From Pseudomonadota bacterium (GTDB lineage: Bacteria > Pseudomonadota > Alphaproteobacteria > Rhizobiales > Hyphomicrobiaceae), in assembly GCA_023412805.1 (NCBI GenBank), contig JAEZRM010000054.1, positions 1 to 20,051 of the forward strand: 20,051 bases of DNA, read 5' to 3'. Positions 8,889 to 15,813 of the stretch are shown piece after piece (the first letter of the stretch is position 1; each line of letters begins with the position of its first letter). A program made the translations under genes and the position numbers. The notes under the pieces were generated by a model. The model made no database searches, was not told the DNA's origin, and saw nothing but the letters and a program-made list of their open reading frames with translations.

Positions 8889-10001
8889 ATGCGCCTCACG
8901 CATGTCCTCAATCTGGGTATTAAGGAAATGCGCGGTCTCACGCGTGACCCAGTCCTGCTGTTCCTGATGATCTACTCCTTTACCCTGTCGATCTACACAG
9001 CGGCGACGGCAATGCCCGAAACGCTGAACCGCGCGGCGATCGCCATCGTCGACGAGGACCACTCGCCTGTCTCATCGCGCATCATTACGTCGCTCTATCC
9101 GCCATTCTTCGTGCCGCCGCAGATCATCACGCAGTCCGAGATGGACGCCCGAATGGATGCCGGTCTCGATACGTTCGCGCTCGACATACCGCCCAATTTT
9201 CAGAGGGATCTTCTCGCGGGCAAATCGCCGACCATCCAGCTCAATGTCGACGCGACGCGCGCCGCGCAGGCCTTTACCGGCGGCGGTTATGTCCAGGCGA
9301 TCGTATCGGCGGAGGTGGAAGAGTTCCTGAACCGTCATCGCGCTGAGGTCAGTGTGCCGGTTGAGCTGGCACTCAGGGCGCGTTTCAATCCTGAGCTCAA
9401 CAAGGGTTGGTTCGGCGCCATCTCGGAAGTCATTTCGTCGATTGCCATGCTCTCGATCGTGCTGACTGGCGCGGCCCTCATTCGCGAGCGTGAGCACGGC
9501 ACGATCGAGCACCTCTTGGTGATGCCTGTAACGCCGCTGGAGATCATGGTGAGCAAGGTCTGGTCCATGGGTCTCGTCGTCCTGATCGCGTCATCACTGT
9601 CGATCCTGGTGATCATACAGGGGCTGCTCACTGTTCCCATTGCGGGCTCACTCATCCTGTTCGTGGCCGGCACGGCCCTGATGCTGTTCGCGACGACATC
9701 TCTCGGCATTTTCCTCGGCACTGTGGCGGGCTCGATGCCCCAATTCGGCCTGTTGATCATGCTCGTTTTGTTGCCGCTAGAAATGCTTTCTGGCGCCATG
9801 ACGCCGCGCGAAAGCATGCCGGATGTCATCCAGTATGTGATGCTCGCGGCGCCTACGACACACTTCGTCATGCTGGCGCAGGCGGTACTGTTTCGCGGGG
9901 CAGGGTTGAGTGTCGTGTGGCCCCAACTTCTAGCGCTCGTCCTGATCGGTGCCGCACTGTTCACCCTGGCACTCCACCGCTTCAGACAGTTCCTGCGTTG
10001 A
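8889..10001 (+). CDS. yhhJ: ABC-2 type permease, YhhJ-like
   Basis: A 370-residue half permease that should pair with the membrane half of the RbbA-type protein to complete one exporter. Layout is one N-terminal span (about 20-40), an extracytoplasmic domain (about 45-170), then five spans. The conserved ABC-2 coupling segment reads IREREHGTIEHLLVMPVTPLEIM, split here by its GTIEHLL core. The C-terminal half keeps the ML-SGAMTPRESMP loop of the family. The gene starts 3 bp after the preceding stop with no intergenic room for a promoter, so co-expression is near certain. It is the last gene of the block. Confidence 0.9.
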   Translation: MRLTHVLNLGIKEMRGLTRDPVLLFLMIYSFTLSIYTAATAMPETLNRAAIAIVDEDHSPVSSRIITSLYPPFFVPPQIITQSEMDARMDAGLDTFALDIPPNFQRDLLAGKSPTIQLNVDATRAAQAFTGGGYVQAIVSAEVEEFLNRHRAEVSVPVELALRARFNPELNKGWFGAISEVISSIAMLSIVLTGAALIREREHGTIEHLLVMPVTPLEIMVSKVWSMGLVVLIASSLSILVIIQGLLTVPIAGSLILFVAGTALMLFATTSLGIFLGTVAGSMPQFGLLIMLVLLPLEMLSGAMTPRESMPDVIQYVMLAAPTTHFVMLAQAVLFRGAGLSVVWPQLLALVLIGAALFTLALHRFRQFLR

Positions 10002-10081
10002 TGCCAGCGAAGGCATTGAGGCGGTACGGGCTCGTGGAGGACGGCGGGTAAACACTCATCGACAGCGGGCTACTCCATTAG

Positions 10082-10097
10082 GCCGCATGATTGCGGC
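10082..10097 (+). terminator. Possible terminator-like hairpin after the export operon
   Basis: GCCGCA and TGCGGC form a perfect 6-bp stem around a TGAT loop, 80 bases after the permease stop. No U-run follows, so intrinsic termination is doubtful. It may be a REP-like palindrome; some IS1111-type elements insert beside such structures, and one lies just downstream. Confidence 0.25.
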
Positions 10098-10236
10098 ATT
10101 GCGGACATCGGCGCGCCATGCGGCAGTCGAAGATTGCGTCCGTGGACACGTCGGCTAATGGCATGGTCCGGCCGCGCTCAGTGCCTTATCGTTGGCGCTG
10201 AAGGGCTGGGGAGCATCGAGCTTGAAGGAGCAAGCG

Positions 10237-11298
10237 ATGCCATCCCATCAGAAGTCGAATGCCGACGTCACCGCTATCGGGATTGATATCGGCAAGAACA
10301 CGTTTCACCTCATCGGCCAGGATCGGCGCGGCAAGATCATTATGCGCGCCCGCGTATCCAGAGCTCAGCTCATGGAGCGTCTTGTCAACGTCCCGAAGTG
10401 CTTGATCGGCATGGAGGCCGGTGCAGGCGCGCATCACATCGCGCGTCGGCTGATCGAGCTCGGGCACGATGTACGGCTGATACCGGCGCAGTACGTGAAG
10501 CCGTTCCTGAAGGGCCACAAGAACGACTACCGAGACGCGGAGGCGATCATCGAAGCCGTGCAGCGGCCGACGATGAGCTTCGTCGCCGTGAAGACAGCGG
10601 AGCAATGTGATCTACAAGCGTTGCATCGTGTCCGCTCACGCCTCGTCCGACTTCGGACCGGCGCCATCAATCAGATCCGCGGACTCCTGCTCGAGCGTGG
10701 CGTCGTCATTGGGCAGAGAACGGCACCTCTGCGTAAGGCTCTGCCGGTCATCCTCGCAGACCCACCCAAACATCTCTCGCCGCGTGTCTTGCGGCTGATC
10801 ATGGCGCTGATCGACGAGTTGAACATGTTGGAAGCTCGCATCGATGCTCTCACGGAAGAGATCGAGGCACTGGCTGCTGAAGATGACGCTTGCCAGCGCC
10901 TGATGAGCGTGCCGGGCATCGGTGTCATCATCTCTAGCGCCGTCGTCTCCGCGATTGGCACCGGTGGGACCTTCAGGCAAGGCAGGGATTTCGCCGCCTG
11001 GCTCGGTTTGGTGCCCAGGCAGGTATCTACCGGCGGCCGTACCAAGCTCGCCGGGCTCTCGAAGCGCGGCAACTGCTACCTGCGACATCTCTTCGTTCAG
11101 GCGGCCCACGTCATTCTGGTGAAGAAGCCGGCAGCCGCGCAGGTTGCTCTTTGGCCATGGATCGAGCGCGCGGCCAAACGCATGGCGCATCGCAATCTGC
11201 TCGCGACGGCCCTCGCCAACAAACTTGCGCGCATCGCGTGGGCGGTTCTGGCTCGCGGACATTCATATCGGCCGATAGCTAACCCTGCACAGGCGTAA
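10237..11298 (+). CDS. IS110-family (IS1111-like) DEDD transposase/recombinase
   Basis: Catalyses excision and insertion of its element through an RNA-guided serine/RuvC-like mechanism, as shown for IS621 and IS1111 relatives. The 353-residue protein has the N-terminal RuvC-like DEDD residues D17 (GIDIGK), E60 (GMEAGAG), D97 and D100 (KNDYRD). The C-terminal Transposase_20 domain starts at LMSVPGIG (222-229). Within it S264 of QVSTGG is the likely nucleophilic serine, followed by the conserved SKRGN-LR segment. The start at 10237 is supported by GAAGGAG at 10224-10230; longer in-frame starts have none. The gene is intact. It sits between the end of the export operon and the metal-efflux regulator and disrupts no recognisable gene. 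Confidence 0.93.
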   Translation: MPSHQKSNADVTAIGIDIGKNTFHLIGQDRRGKIIMRARVSRAQLMERLVNVPKCLIGMEAGAGAHHIARRLIELGHDVRLIPAQYVKPFLKGHKNDYRDAEAIIEAVQRPTMSFVAVKTAEQCDLQALHRVRSRLVRLRTGAINQIRGLLLERGVVIGQRTAPLRKALPVILADPPKHLSPRVLRLIMALIDELNMLEARIDALTEEIEALAAEDDACQRLMSVPGIGVIISSAVVSAIGTGGTFRQGRDFAAWLGLVPRQVSTGGRTKLAGLSKRGNCYLRHLFVQAAHVILVKKPAAAQVALWPWIERAAKRMAHRNLLATALANKLARIAWAVLARGHSYRPIANPAQA

Positions 11299-11690
11299 CG
11301 AGATGCTCGGGTCCACCACAGCGATGGCCGACAACCCGCTTCGCCACCACCGCTCACCGGCCTTTGTGAGCGAGCGAAGGTGGCTCCGCAGGGATGGCTT
11401 CTCATAGGCCTTCACCAATTCGAAGGAGCTGAACAACAAAACTAGGAGGTCAACGCTTCCCGCCGAGGTCTGCAAGACGATCATCAAGATGGACGAACGG
11501 TCTGCCCGTCGCACCCTTCAGGCTGAGCAGAGATTTGGCTCTCAGAAGTCTGTCCGCTTATGAGCCCTGGATGCGCGCGGATTCCATTATGGCCCGGAGC
11601 TCAGTGCTCCACTGATGTGGTCTGATACATTGATGCAGCTCATCACGTTCGCCCACTTCGAGATCAGGCTTGCGACGCGCGGCCGGACCA
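11299..11690 (+). ncRNA. Non-coding right end of the IS110 element, candidate guide-RNA region
   Basis: No convincing gene follows the transposase, but hairpins are frequent. CGCTCAC/GTGAGCG (11351-11357 with 11366-11372) is enclosed by CCACC/GGTGG (11344-11348 with 11379-11383). Others are CCTTC/GAAGG (11409-11413 with 11422-11426), CTGAG/CTCAG (11523-11527 with 11541-11545) and GGAGC/GCTCC (11596-11600 with 11606-11610). In IS1111-group elements the guide RNA (seekRNA/bridge RNA) is encoded between the transposase stop and the right end, and this region has that position. The RNA's exact ends and its guide loops cannot be fixed by eye, so the interval is the search space rather than a transcript. 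Confidence 0.35.
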
Positions 11691-11691
11691 T

Positions 11692-11811
11692 ACATTCTCT
11701 GCCTCTCGTCAATCTGATGGATCTGCGAGTCACCGGCATAGGTGCCCCTATCATCCAAGAACCGAAGAAGACCCCACAAAGCAGCCTTGGGAAAGCCCCC
11801 AGCAAAACATT
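11692..11811. other. Spacer between the IS110 right end and the regulator promoter
   Basis: Overlapping short frames run through 11558-11815 on both strands. The longest + frame runs from an ATG at 11615 to 11815 and crosses the proposed IS end. None has a ribosome binding site or family motifs I recognise, so I call none of them a gene. They may be remnants of DNA interrupted by the element. Confidence 0.35.
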
Positions 11812-11845
11812 TTGAAATACGTTAGAAACGGCACGATATTATCGT
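11812..11845 (+). promoter_or_regulatory. Candidate promoter with overlapping operator palindrome for the two-component genes
   Basis: TTGAAA (11812-11817) and GATATT (11835-11840) are separated by 17 bases, a fair sigma-70-type match located about 65 bases before the regulator start. A perfect inverted repeat, ACGATA-T-TATCGT (11833-11845), covers the -10 box, where a bound protein would block or modulate transcription. Autoregulation by the response regulator or control by another repressor is inference. Confidence 0.4.
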
Positions 11846-11905
11846 ATCGCCGGCGTACACTACACACGGTTAACTCAAGCCTGAAGGCTACGCGAGCCCA
11901 CAAAG

Positions 11906-12649
11906 ATGGATCACCGCGTCGAACGGTCGGCGGCCGCAGCACAGGCACACGTTCTGATCGTCGACGACGACGCTCAGATCCGCCAGCTCGCGGCCAAACT
12001 CCTGCGCGAGCACGGGCATCGTGTATCGATGGCGCGCGATGGGCGCGAGATGTGGAGCGTGCTCGATGACGCAAGCATAGACCTCGTCATTCTGGACATC
12101 ATGCTGCCGGGTGGCAGCGGTCTCGAACTCTGCCGGGAAATACGCGCCCGATCAGCCCTCCCCGTCATCATGCTCACCGCGCTTGGCGCAGATACCGACC
12201 GGATCGTGGGCATCGAGATCGGTGCCGATGATTATCTGGTCAAGCCCTTCAATCCCCGCGAGCTCCTGGCGCGCATCAATGCCGTGCTGCGCCGCACGCG
12301 CGGCGCCGTCGGGACATCACAGGGCGCCGGGGATCGCCTTTCGTTCGAAGGCTGGACCCTCGACACGCGGCGGCGAGAGCTGACCAACCCGGACGGGATT
12401 ATCGTCGATCTGTCGACGGGCGAGTATGAATTGCTGCTCACGTTCCTGGATTATCCTCAGAGGGCGCTCAGCCGAAATCTGCTGATGGATAGTGCCAAGC
12501 ATCGCGTTGCGACAGGCTTCGACCGGGCGATCGATATCCAGGTGAGCCGCCTACGCAAAAAGCTCGAGCAGAGCGAGGATGGCCAAGCCATGATCAAGAC
12601 GATACGCGGCACCGGCTATATGTTCGTCCCCGCTGTCACCCGAGCATGA
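11906..12649 (+). CDS. OmpR-family response regulator
   Basis: DNA-binding half of a two-component system. The 247-residue protein has a receiver domain (about 14-130) with acidic pocket D20-D22, phospho-acceptor D64 (LDIMLPG), the MLTA threonine and the VKPF lysine. It also has a C-terminal winged-helix domain (about 145-242) with STGEYELL, the recognition-helix segment DRAIDIQVSRLRKKLE, and the final GTGYMF strand. The ATG at 11906 has only a weak ribosome site. Its stop overlaps the kinase start as ATGA, so the two are translationally coupled. Because the metal-efflux operon follows in the same direction, that operon is the likely main target, with a candidate site at 14065-14078. Confidence 0.93.
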   Translation: MDHRVERSAAAAQAHVLIVDDDAQIRQLAAKLLREHGHRVSMARDGREMWSVLDDASIDLVILDIMLPGGSGLELCREIRARSALPVIMLTALGADTDRIVGIEIGADDYLVKPFNPRELLARINAVLRRTRGAVGTSQGAGDRLSFEGWTLDTRRRELTNPDGIIVDLSTGEYELLLTFLDYPQRALSRNLLMDSAKHRVATGFDRAIDIQVSRLRKKLEQSEDGQAMIKTIRGTGYMFVPAVTRA

Positions 12650-14019
12650 TCAGGCTGCTCGATACACTGGTCGCGCGGCTCATCCTCGTCTCGCTGATCG
12701 GCATCGTGCTGGTCCATCTGGCCAGTTTGTGGACCTACGAGCATGTGCTCGACCAGGAGCTGACCATCGCGCATGAATCGCGCTTGGCGGAACGCGTGAT
12801 ATCCATCAAGCGCAGTATCATGCTGGTGCCCGAGACGCAGCGCGAGAGCATCGCGCACGACTTTTCGAGCGGTCCCATTCACGCACACTGGAGCCAGACG
12901 AGGGGTGCGACGCCCGGCGGCCCTGGAGCCGAGGTCTGGCAAGGACTGACGACGCGGATCAAAGAGCAGGCCCCAGAACTCGCGCCGGACGATATCGTGG
13001 TCGGCACCAGTACAGATCCGCACGTTGCGCTGCTCTCCATCCGTCTGCCCGACGCGTCGTGGCTCAATGTAAGCCTGTTTGCCGCCTCGCCCTCGGGTAG
13101 CGGCGGCAACGGCACGCTTCTCTCGACGACCCTCATGGCGACAGGTGTGGTGTTGCTGTCCCTGTTCATTGCGCGTTGGCTCACTGAGCCTTTGCGTCGT
13201 ATGGCCGAGGACGTCACTGCACTTTCGCTGGATAATCCGCGGTCCGAGATTCCGGAACGCGGTCCCGTCGAGGTTCGCCAGCTCGCTGCCGCTTTCAACG
13301 AGATGCGTCGAAGAATAGCCGGGCTCATCACCCGGCGTACGCGTTCTCTCGCGGCGGTCTCACATGATCTGAGGACGCCGCTAACTCGACTCAAGCTACG
13401 CCTAAACGATGTCGGCAACGCCGATCTGCAGCGCGCCATGGGCTCGGATATTGCCGAGATGGAGCAGATGATCGATGCAACCCTCTCCTATCTGAGGGGG
13501 GACGAGGCTTCGGAGCCGCAGCGCGTGCTCGACCTTGGCGCCCTCCTGCAGACAATCGTCGACGAGGCGAGAGATGCGGGGCACGAGGCGACGCTCAGAA
13601 GTCCCGGTCGGGTTGTTGTCACCGCACGCCACCTTGCATTGAAGAGGGCGCTCTCAAATCTCGCCAGCAACGCCATTCGCTTCGGTTCGCAAGTGATCGT
13701 AACGGTCGACGAGAGCCGGGACGGCGTGCACGTTACGATCAGCGACAACGGTCCGGGTATTCCCGAGGACCAGCTTGCCGCTGTCCTGGAGCCGTTCGTG
13801 CGACTCGAGCTATCGCGGAACCCAGAAACCGGTGGTGTTGGGCTGGGGCTGGCGATCGCCAAGACGAACATCGAGGCCGACGGGGGCACCCTGAGCCTGC
13901 GGAATCGGCCCGAGGGGGGATTGAGCGCGATCGTCCACCTGCCGCTCCACGCCAACGCAGGGCGGGCCGTGGCAACGCCTCATTCGGACAAGGCCCCATC
14001 GCCGCGCCCCGCGGCGTGA
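12646..14019 (+). CDS. Membrane sensor histidine kinase, EnvZ-like layout
   Basis: Partner of the response regulator whose gene it overlaps by four bases. The 457-residue protein has membrane spans at about 11-30 and 156-176 that enclose a periplasmic sensor region of about 125 residues. A HAMP linker follows (about 177-230), then a dimerisation/phosphotransfer helix with H240 (SHDLRTPL) and an ATPase domain with N-box (NLASNAIRFG), DNGPGIP and GGVGLGLAIA. The sensor region lacks the Met- or His-rich patches of known copper or zinc sensors, so the signal is unknown. A proline- and alanine-rich tail ends the protein. Its position before a metal-efflux operon suggests a metal or envelope-stress signal. 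Confidence 0.93.
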   Translation: MIRLLDTLVARLILVSLIGIVLVHLASLWTYEHVLDQELTIAHESRLAERVISIKRSIMLVPETQRESIAHDFSSGPIHAHWSQTRGATPGGPGAEVWQGLTTRIKEQAPELAPDDIVVGTSTDPHVALLSIRLPDASWLNVSLFAASPSGSGGNGTLLSTTLMATGVVLLSLFIARWLTEPLRRMAEDVTALSLDNPRSEIPERGPVEVRQLAAAFNEMRRRIAGLITRRTRSLAAVSHDLRTPLTRLKLRLNDVGNADLQRAMGSDIAEMEQMIDATLSYLRGDEASEPQRVLDLGALLQTIVDEARDAGHEATLRSPGRVVVTARHLALKRALSNLASNAIRFGSQVIVTVDESRDGVHVTISDNGPGIPEDQLAAVLEPFVRLELSRNPETGGVGLGLAIAKTNIEADGGTLSLRNRPEGGLSAIVHLPLHANAGRAVATPHSDKAPSPRPAA

Positions 14020-14021
14020 AA

Positions 14022-14049
14022 GGGCTTGGCCGGGCATCTTCCGGCGCCC
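14022..14049 (+). terminator. GC-rich bulged hairpin after the kinase gene
   Basis: GCCGG and CCGGC (14029-14033 with 14041-14045) pair around a 7-base loop. GGGC and GCCC (14022-14025 with 14046-14049) extend the stem past a TTG bulge. It begins three bases after the kinase stop. No U-tract follows, so at most it would attenuate read-through into the efflux operon. Confidence 0.3.
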
Positions 14050-14064
14050 GCGCTCGTGTGCTGA

Positions 14065-14080
14065 AACATTTTGTTACAAT
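14065..14080 (+). promoter_or_regulatory. Candidate response-regulator box and -10 element of the efflux operon
   Basis: AACATTTTGTTACA (14065-14078) differs at one fixed position from the enterobacterial RstA box as I remember it (TACATNTNGTTACA). It contains a 10-bp-phased repeat, AAACA then TTACA, of the kind OmpR-family dimers bind. TACAAT (14075-14080) resembles a -10 box, but no -35 box lies upstream. Such a promoter would need an activator, although an overlap with the -10 box is an unusual activator position. The site lies 66 bases before the adaptor start. Confidence 0.4.
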
Positions 14081-14145
14081 GGCGGAACGCGACGTCACGC
14101 TTCTCGGGCTATTCAGGCGTCTGATGCCGGTAGCGCGAGGAAGCA

Positions 14146-15810
14146 ATGCATTGGTTCAGCAATAGGATTTGCGCCCTCGCACTTTTGGTGATCCCCATCC
14201 TCTGGGTACCGACGTCGAGCTCGGCGCACGAGGGACACGACCACGGCGCGCCGCCGCCGCCGGTCTCGAACACGATCGCACCGCGCACCGAGGCCTCCTC
14301 CGACGCGTTCGAGATCGTTCTCATAGCACGTGGCGGCGAACTGCAGATCCATCTCGACACCTTTCGCACCAATGCACCCGTCTCCGGCGCGACGATCGAA
14401 ATCGATACGCCTGCCGGCCAGATCCTGCCGACGGAGAAAGGCGACGGCGCATATGTGGCCACCGCCCCGCTCCTGACCACGCCGGGTTCATACGATCTTG
14501 CCATCACCGTCATGACAAAGGACACCGTCGACATTCTGGCAGCGACTTTGACGATCCCAGCCCCTGGATCAGCCCCGGCTGCTCGAGGCAGCTCATGGGT
14601 CACGAATGCACTCGCGCAAGATTTCCGTGAACGCATAGGCGCCGGCGTGCAATCGCTCTGGCTCGTGCTCGTCGTCGGCTTTATCGCGGGCGTGCTCGCC
14701 GCCAAGCTGTTCGGCCGCCGTGGGAGTGCAGCGAGCGTCCTCGCGATCTTGGCACTTGGTGCCGGCTTGATGCAGACATCACCGGCTCGAGCCGATACGG
14801 CGGTCGCGACCGCTCCGCGCGATATCGCCCAGCGCTTTCCGGATGGCGCATTGTTCGTGCCGAAACCGACGCAGCACATTCTGGCCATTCGTACGTTGTT
14901 CACCGAGGAGGCCGCGCATCGCCGCTCGATCGAGCTTCCGGGGCGCATCATTCCGAGCCCGAATGCCAGCGGTCTCGTGCAGGCCTCGGTTGGCGGGCGG
15001 CTATCGCCTCCGGAAGGCGGCTTCAAGCCGCTCGGAACTGTCGTCAAGGCGGGCGACGTTCTCGCCTTCGTCCGCCCACCGCTGCCGCTCGCCGACGCGA
15101 CGGTTCAACAGCAGCAGGCGCGCGAGCTCGACCAGCAGATCTCCATCGTATCGCGGAGGGTCGAGCGCTTGCGCTCGATCGAGCAGGTCATTGCGAAGAG
15201 CCAGCTCGAAGATGCCGAACTTGAGCTTTCCGGCTTGCGTACGCGCCGCGCCAATCTCGATCGCGTGCAACGCGACGCGGAGGCCCTCGTGGCGCCGGTT
15301 GATGGCGTCATCGCCGCAGCCAGCGCGGTCGCGGGACAAATGGCCGAGCCGAATGCGGTCATCTTCCAGATTGTCGATCCGGCGGTGCTCTGGGTGGAAG
15401 CGTTGAGCTACGGCGCCGAGACGACAAGCGGGATGGCCAAGGGCCTCCTTGCTGACGGGCGAGCCCTCGAACTGGAGCACCTCGGAACAGGCTTTGCCGG
15501 CAGAAATCAGGCGGTCCCTCACCAGTTTGCGATCAAGGGCAGCGCGGCCGGAATTCGGGCCGGCCAGTTCGTCACGGTCGTCGCATCGACTAGCGAGGAA
15601 CGCCGCGGTATCGCCCTGCCTCGGGAAGCCGTTCTGCGCAGCGCGAACGGCCAGAGCATTGTCTACGATCACACGAATGCCGAGCGCTTCGTGCCGCGCG
15701 AGGTCCGCGTCGAGCCGCTCGACGGTGCGCGCGTCCTTGTCGTGGCCGGGATAGAAGCGGGGCGCCGCATCGTCACGCAGGGCGCCGAACTGCTCAACCA
15801 GATCCGCTGA
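14146..15810 (+). CDS. RND efflux periplasmic adaptor (CusB/CzcB-like) with an N-terminal Ig-like extension and two membrane spans
   Basis: Connects the RND pump encoded next to an outer-membrane channel. At 554 residues it is longer than usual adaptors, because about 230 residues precede the adaptor core. In order: signal peptide ending near A27, a His-rich start HEGHDHG (28-34), and a beta-rich domain (about 53-137) resembling YtkA/FixH- or CopC-like folds. Then come a membrane span (about 170-190), a short RRGS loop, and a second hydrophobic stretch (about 195-214) ending PARA like a signal peptide. The adaptor follows from about 240, with lipoyl halves near 278-310 and 380-412, a short coiled-coil (about 318-378) and a beta-barrel to the end. 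The start has GAGGA at 14137-14141. The pump gene begins 3 bp after its stop. Confidence 0.9.
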   Translation: MHWFSNRICALALLVIPILWVPTSSSAHEGHDHGAPPPPVSNTIAPRTEASSDAFEIVLIARGGELQIHLDTFRTNAPVSGATIEIDTPAGQILPTEKGDGAYVATAPLLTTPGSYDLAITVMTKDTVDILAATLTIPAPGSAPAARGSSWVTNALAQDFRERIGAGVQSLWLVLVVGFIAGVLAAKLFGRRGSAASVLAILALGAGLMQTSPARADTAVATAPRDIAQRFPDGALFVPKPTQHILAIRTLFTEEAAHRRSIELPGRIIPSPNASGLVQASVGGRLSPPEGGFKPLGTVVKAGDVLAFVRPPLPLADATVQQQQARELDQQISIVSRRVERLRSIEQVIAKSQLEDAELELSGLRTRRANLDRVQRDAEALVAPVDGVIAAASAVAGQMAEPNAVIFQIVDPAVLWVEALSYGAETTSGMAKGLLADGRALELEHLGTGFAGRNQAVPHQFAIKGSAAGIRAGQFVTVVASTSEERRGIALPREAVLRSANGQSIVYDHTNAERFVPREVRVEPLDGARVLVVAGIEAGRRIVTQGAELLNQIR

Positions 15811-15813
15811 GGC

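Larger units (their letters stand above)
10163..11691 (+). mobile_element. IS110-family element, IS1111-like layout
   Basis: The DEDD transposase gene is enclosed by a perfect 15-bp inverted repeat, ATGGTCCGGCCGCGC at 10163-10177 and its complement at 11677-11691. The left end is short (about 75 bases before the gene) and the right end long (about 380 bases after it). In this family a long 3' end marks the IS1111 group, whose repeats lie slightly inside the true tips, so the real ends may be a few bases further out. No target duplication is expected. The repeat is the only boundary evidence, and an unrelated coincidence is not excluded. Confidence 0.55.

Noticed and set aside
10192..10236. 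Upstream start for the IS110 transposase
   Set aside because: The added residues do not resemble the family N-terminus, and GAAGGAG sits six bases before the ATG at 10237.
2019..11561. Ten-base inverted match CATAAGCGGA (2019-2028) with TCCGCTTATG (11552-11561), each near an insertion sequence
   Set aside because: Ten-base matches are expected by chance many times in 20 kb, and the flanks do not extend the match convincingly.
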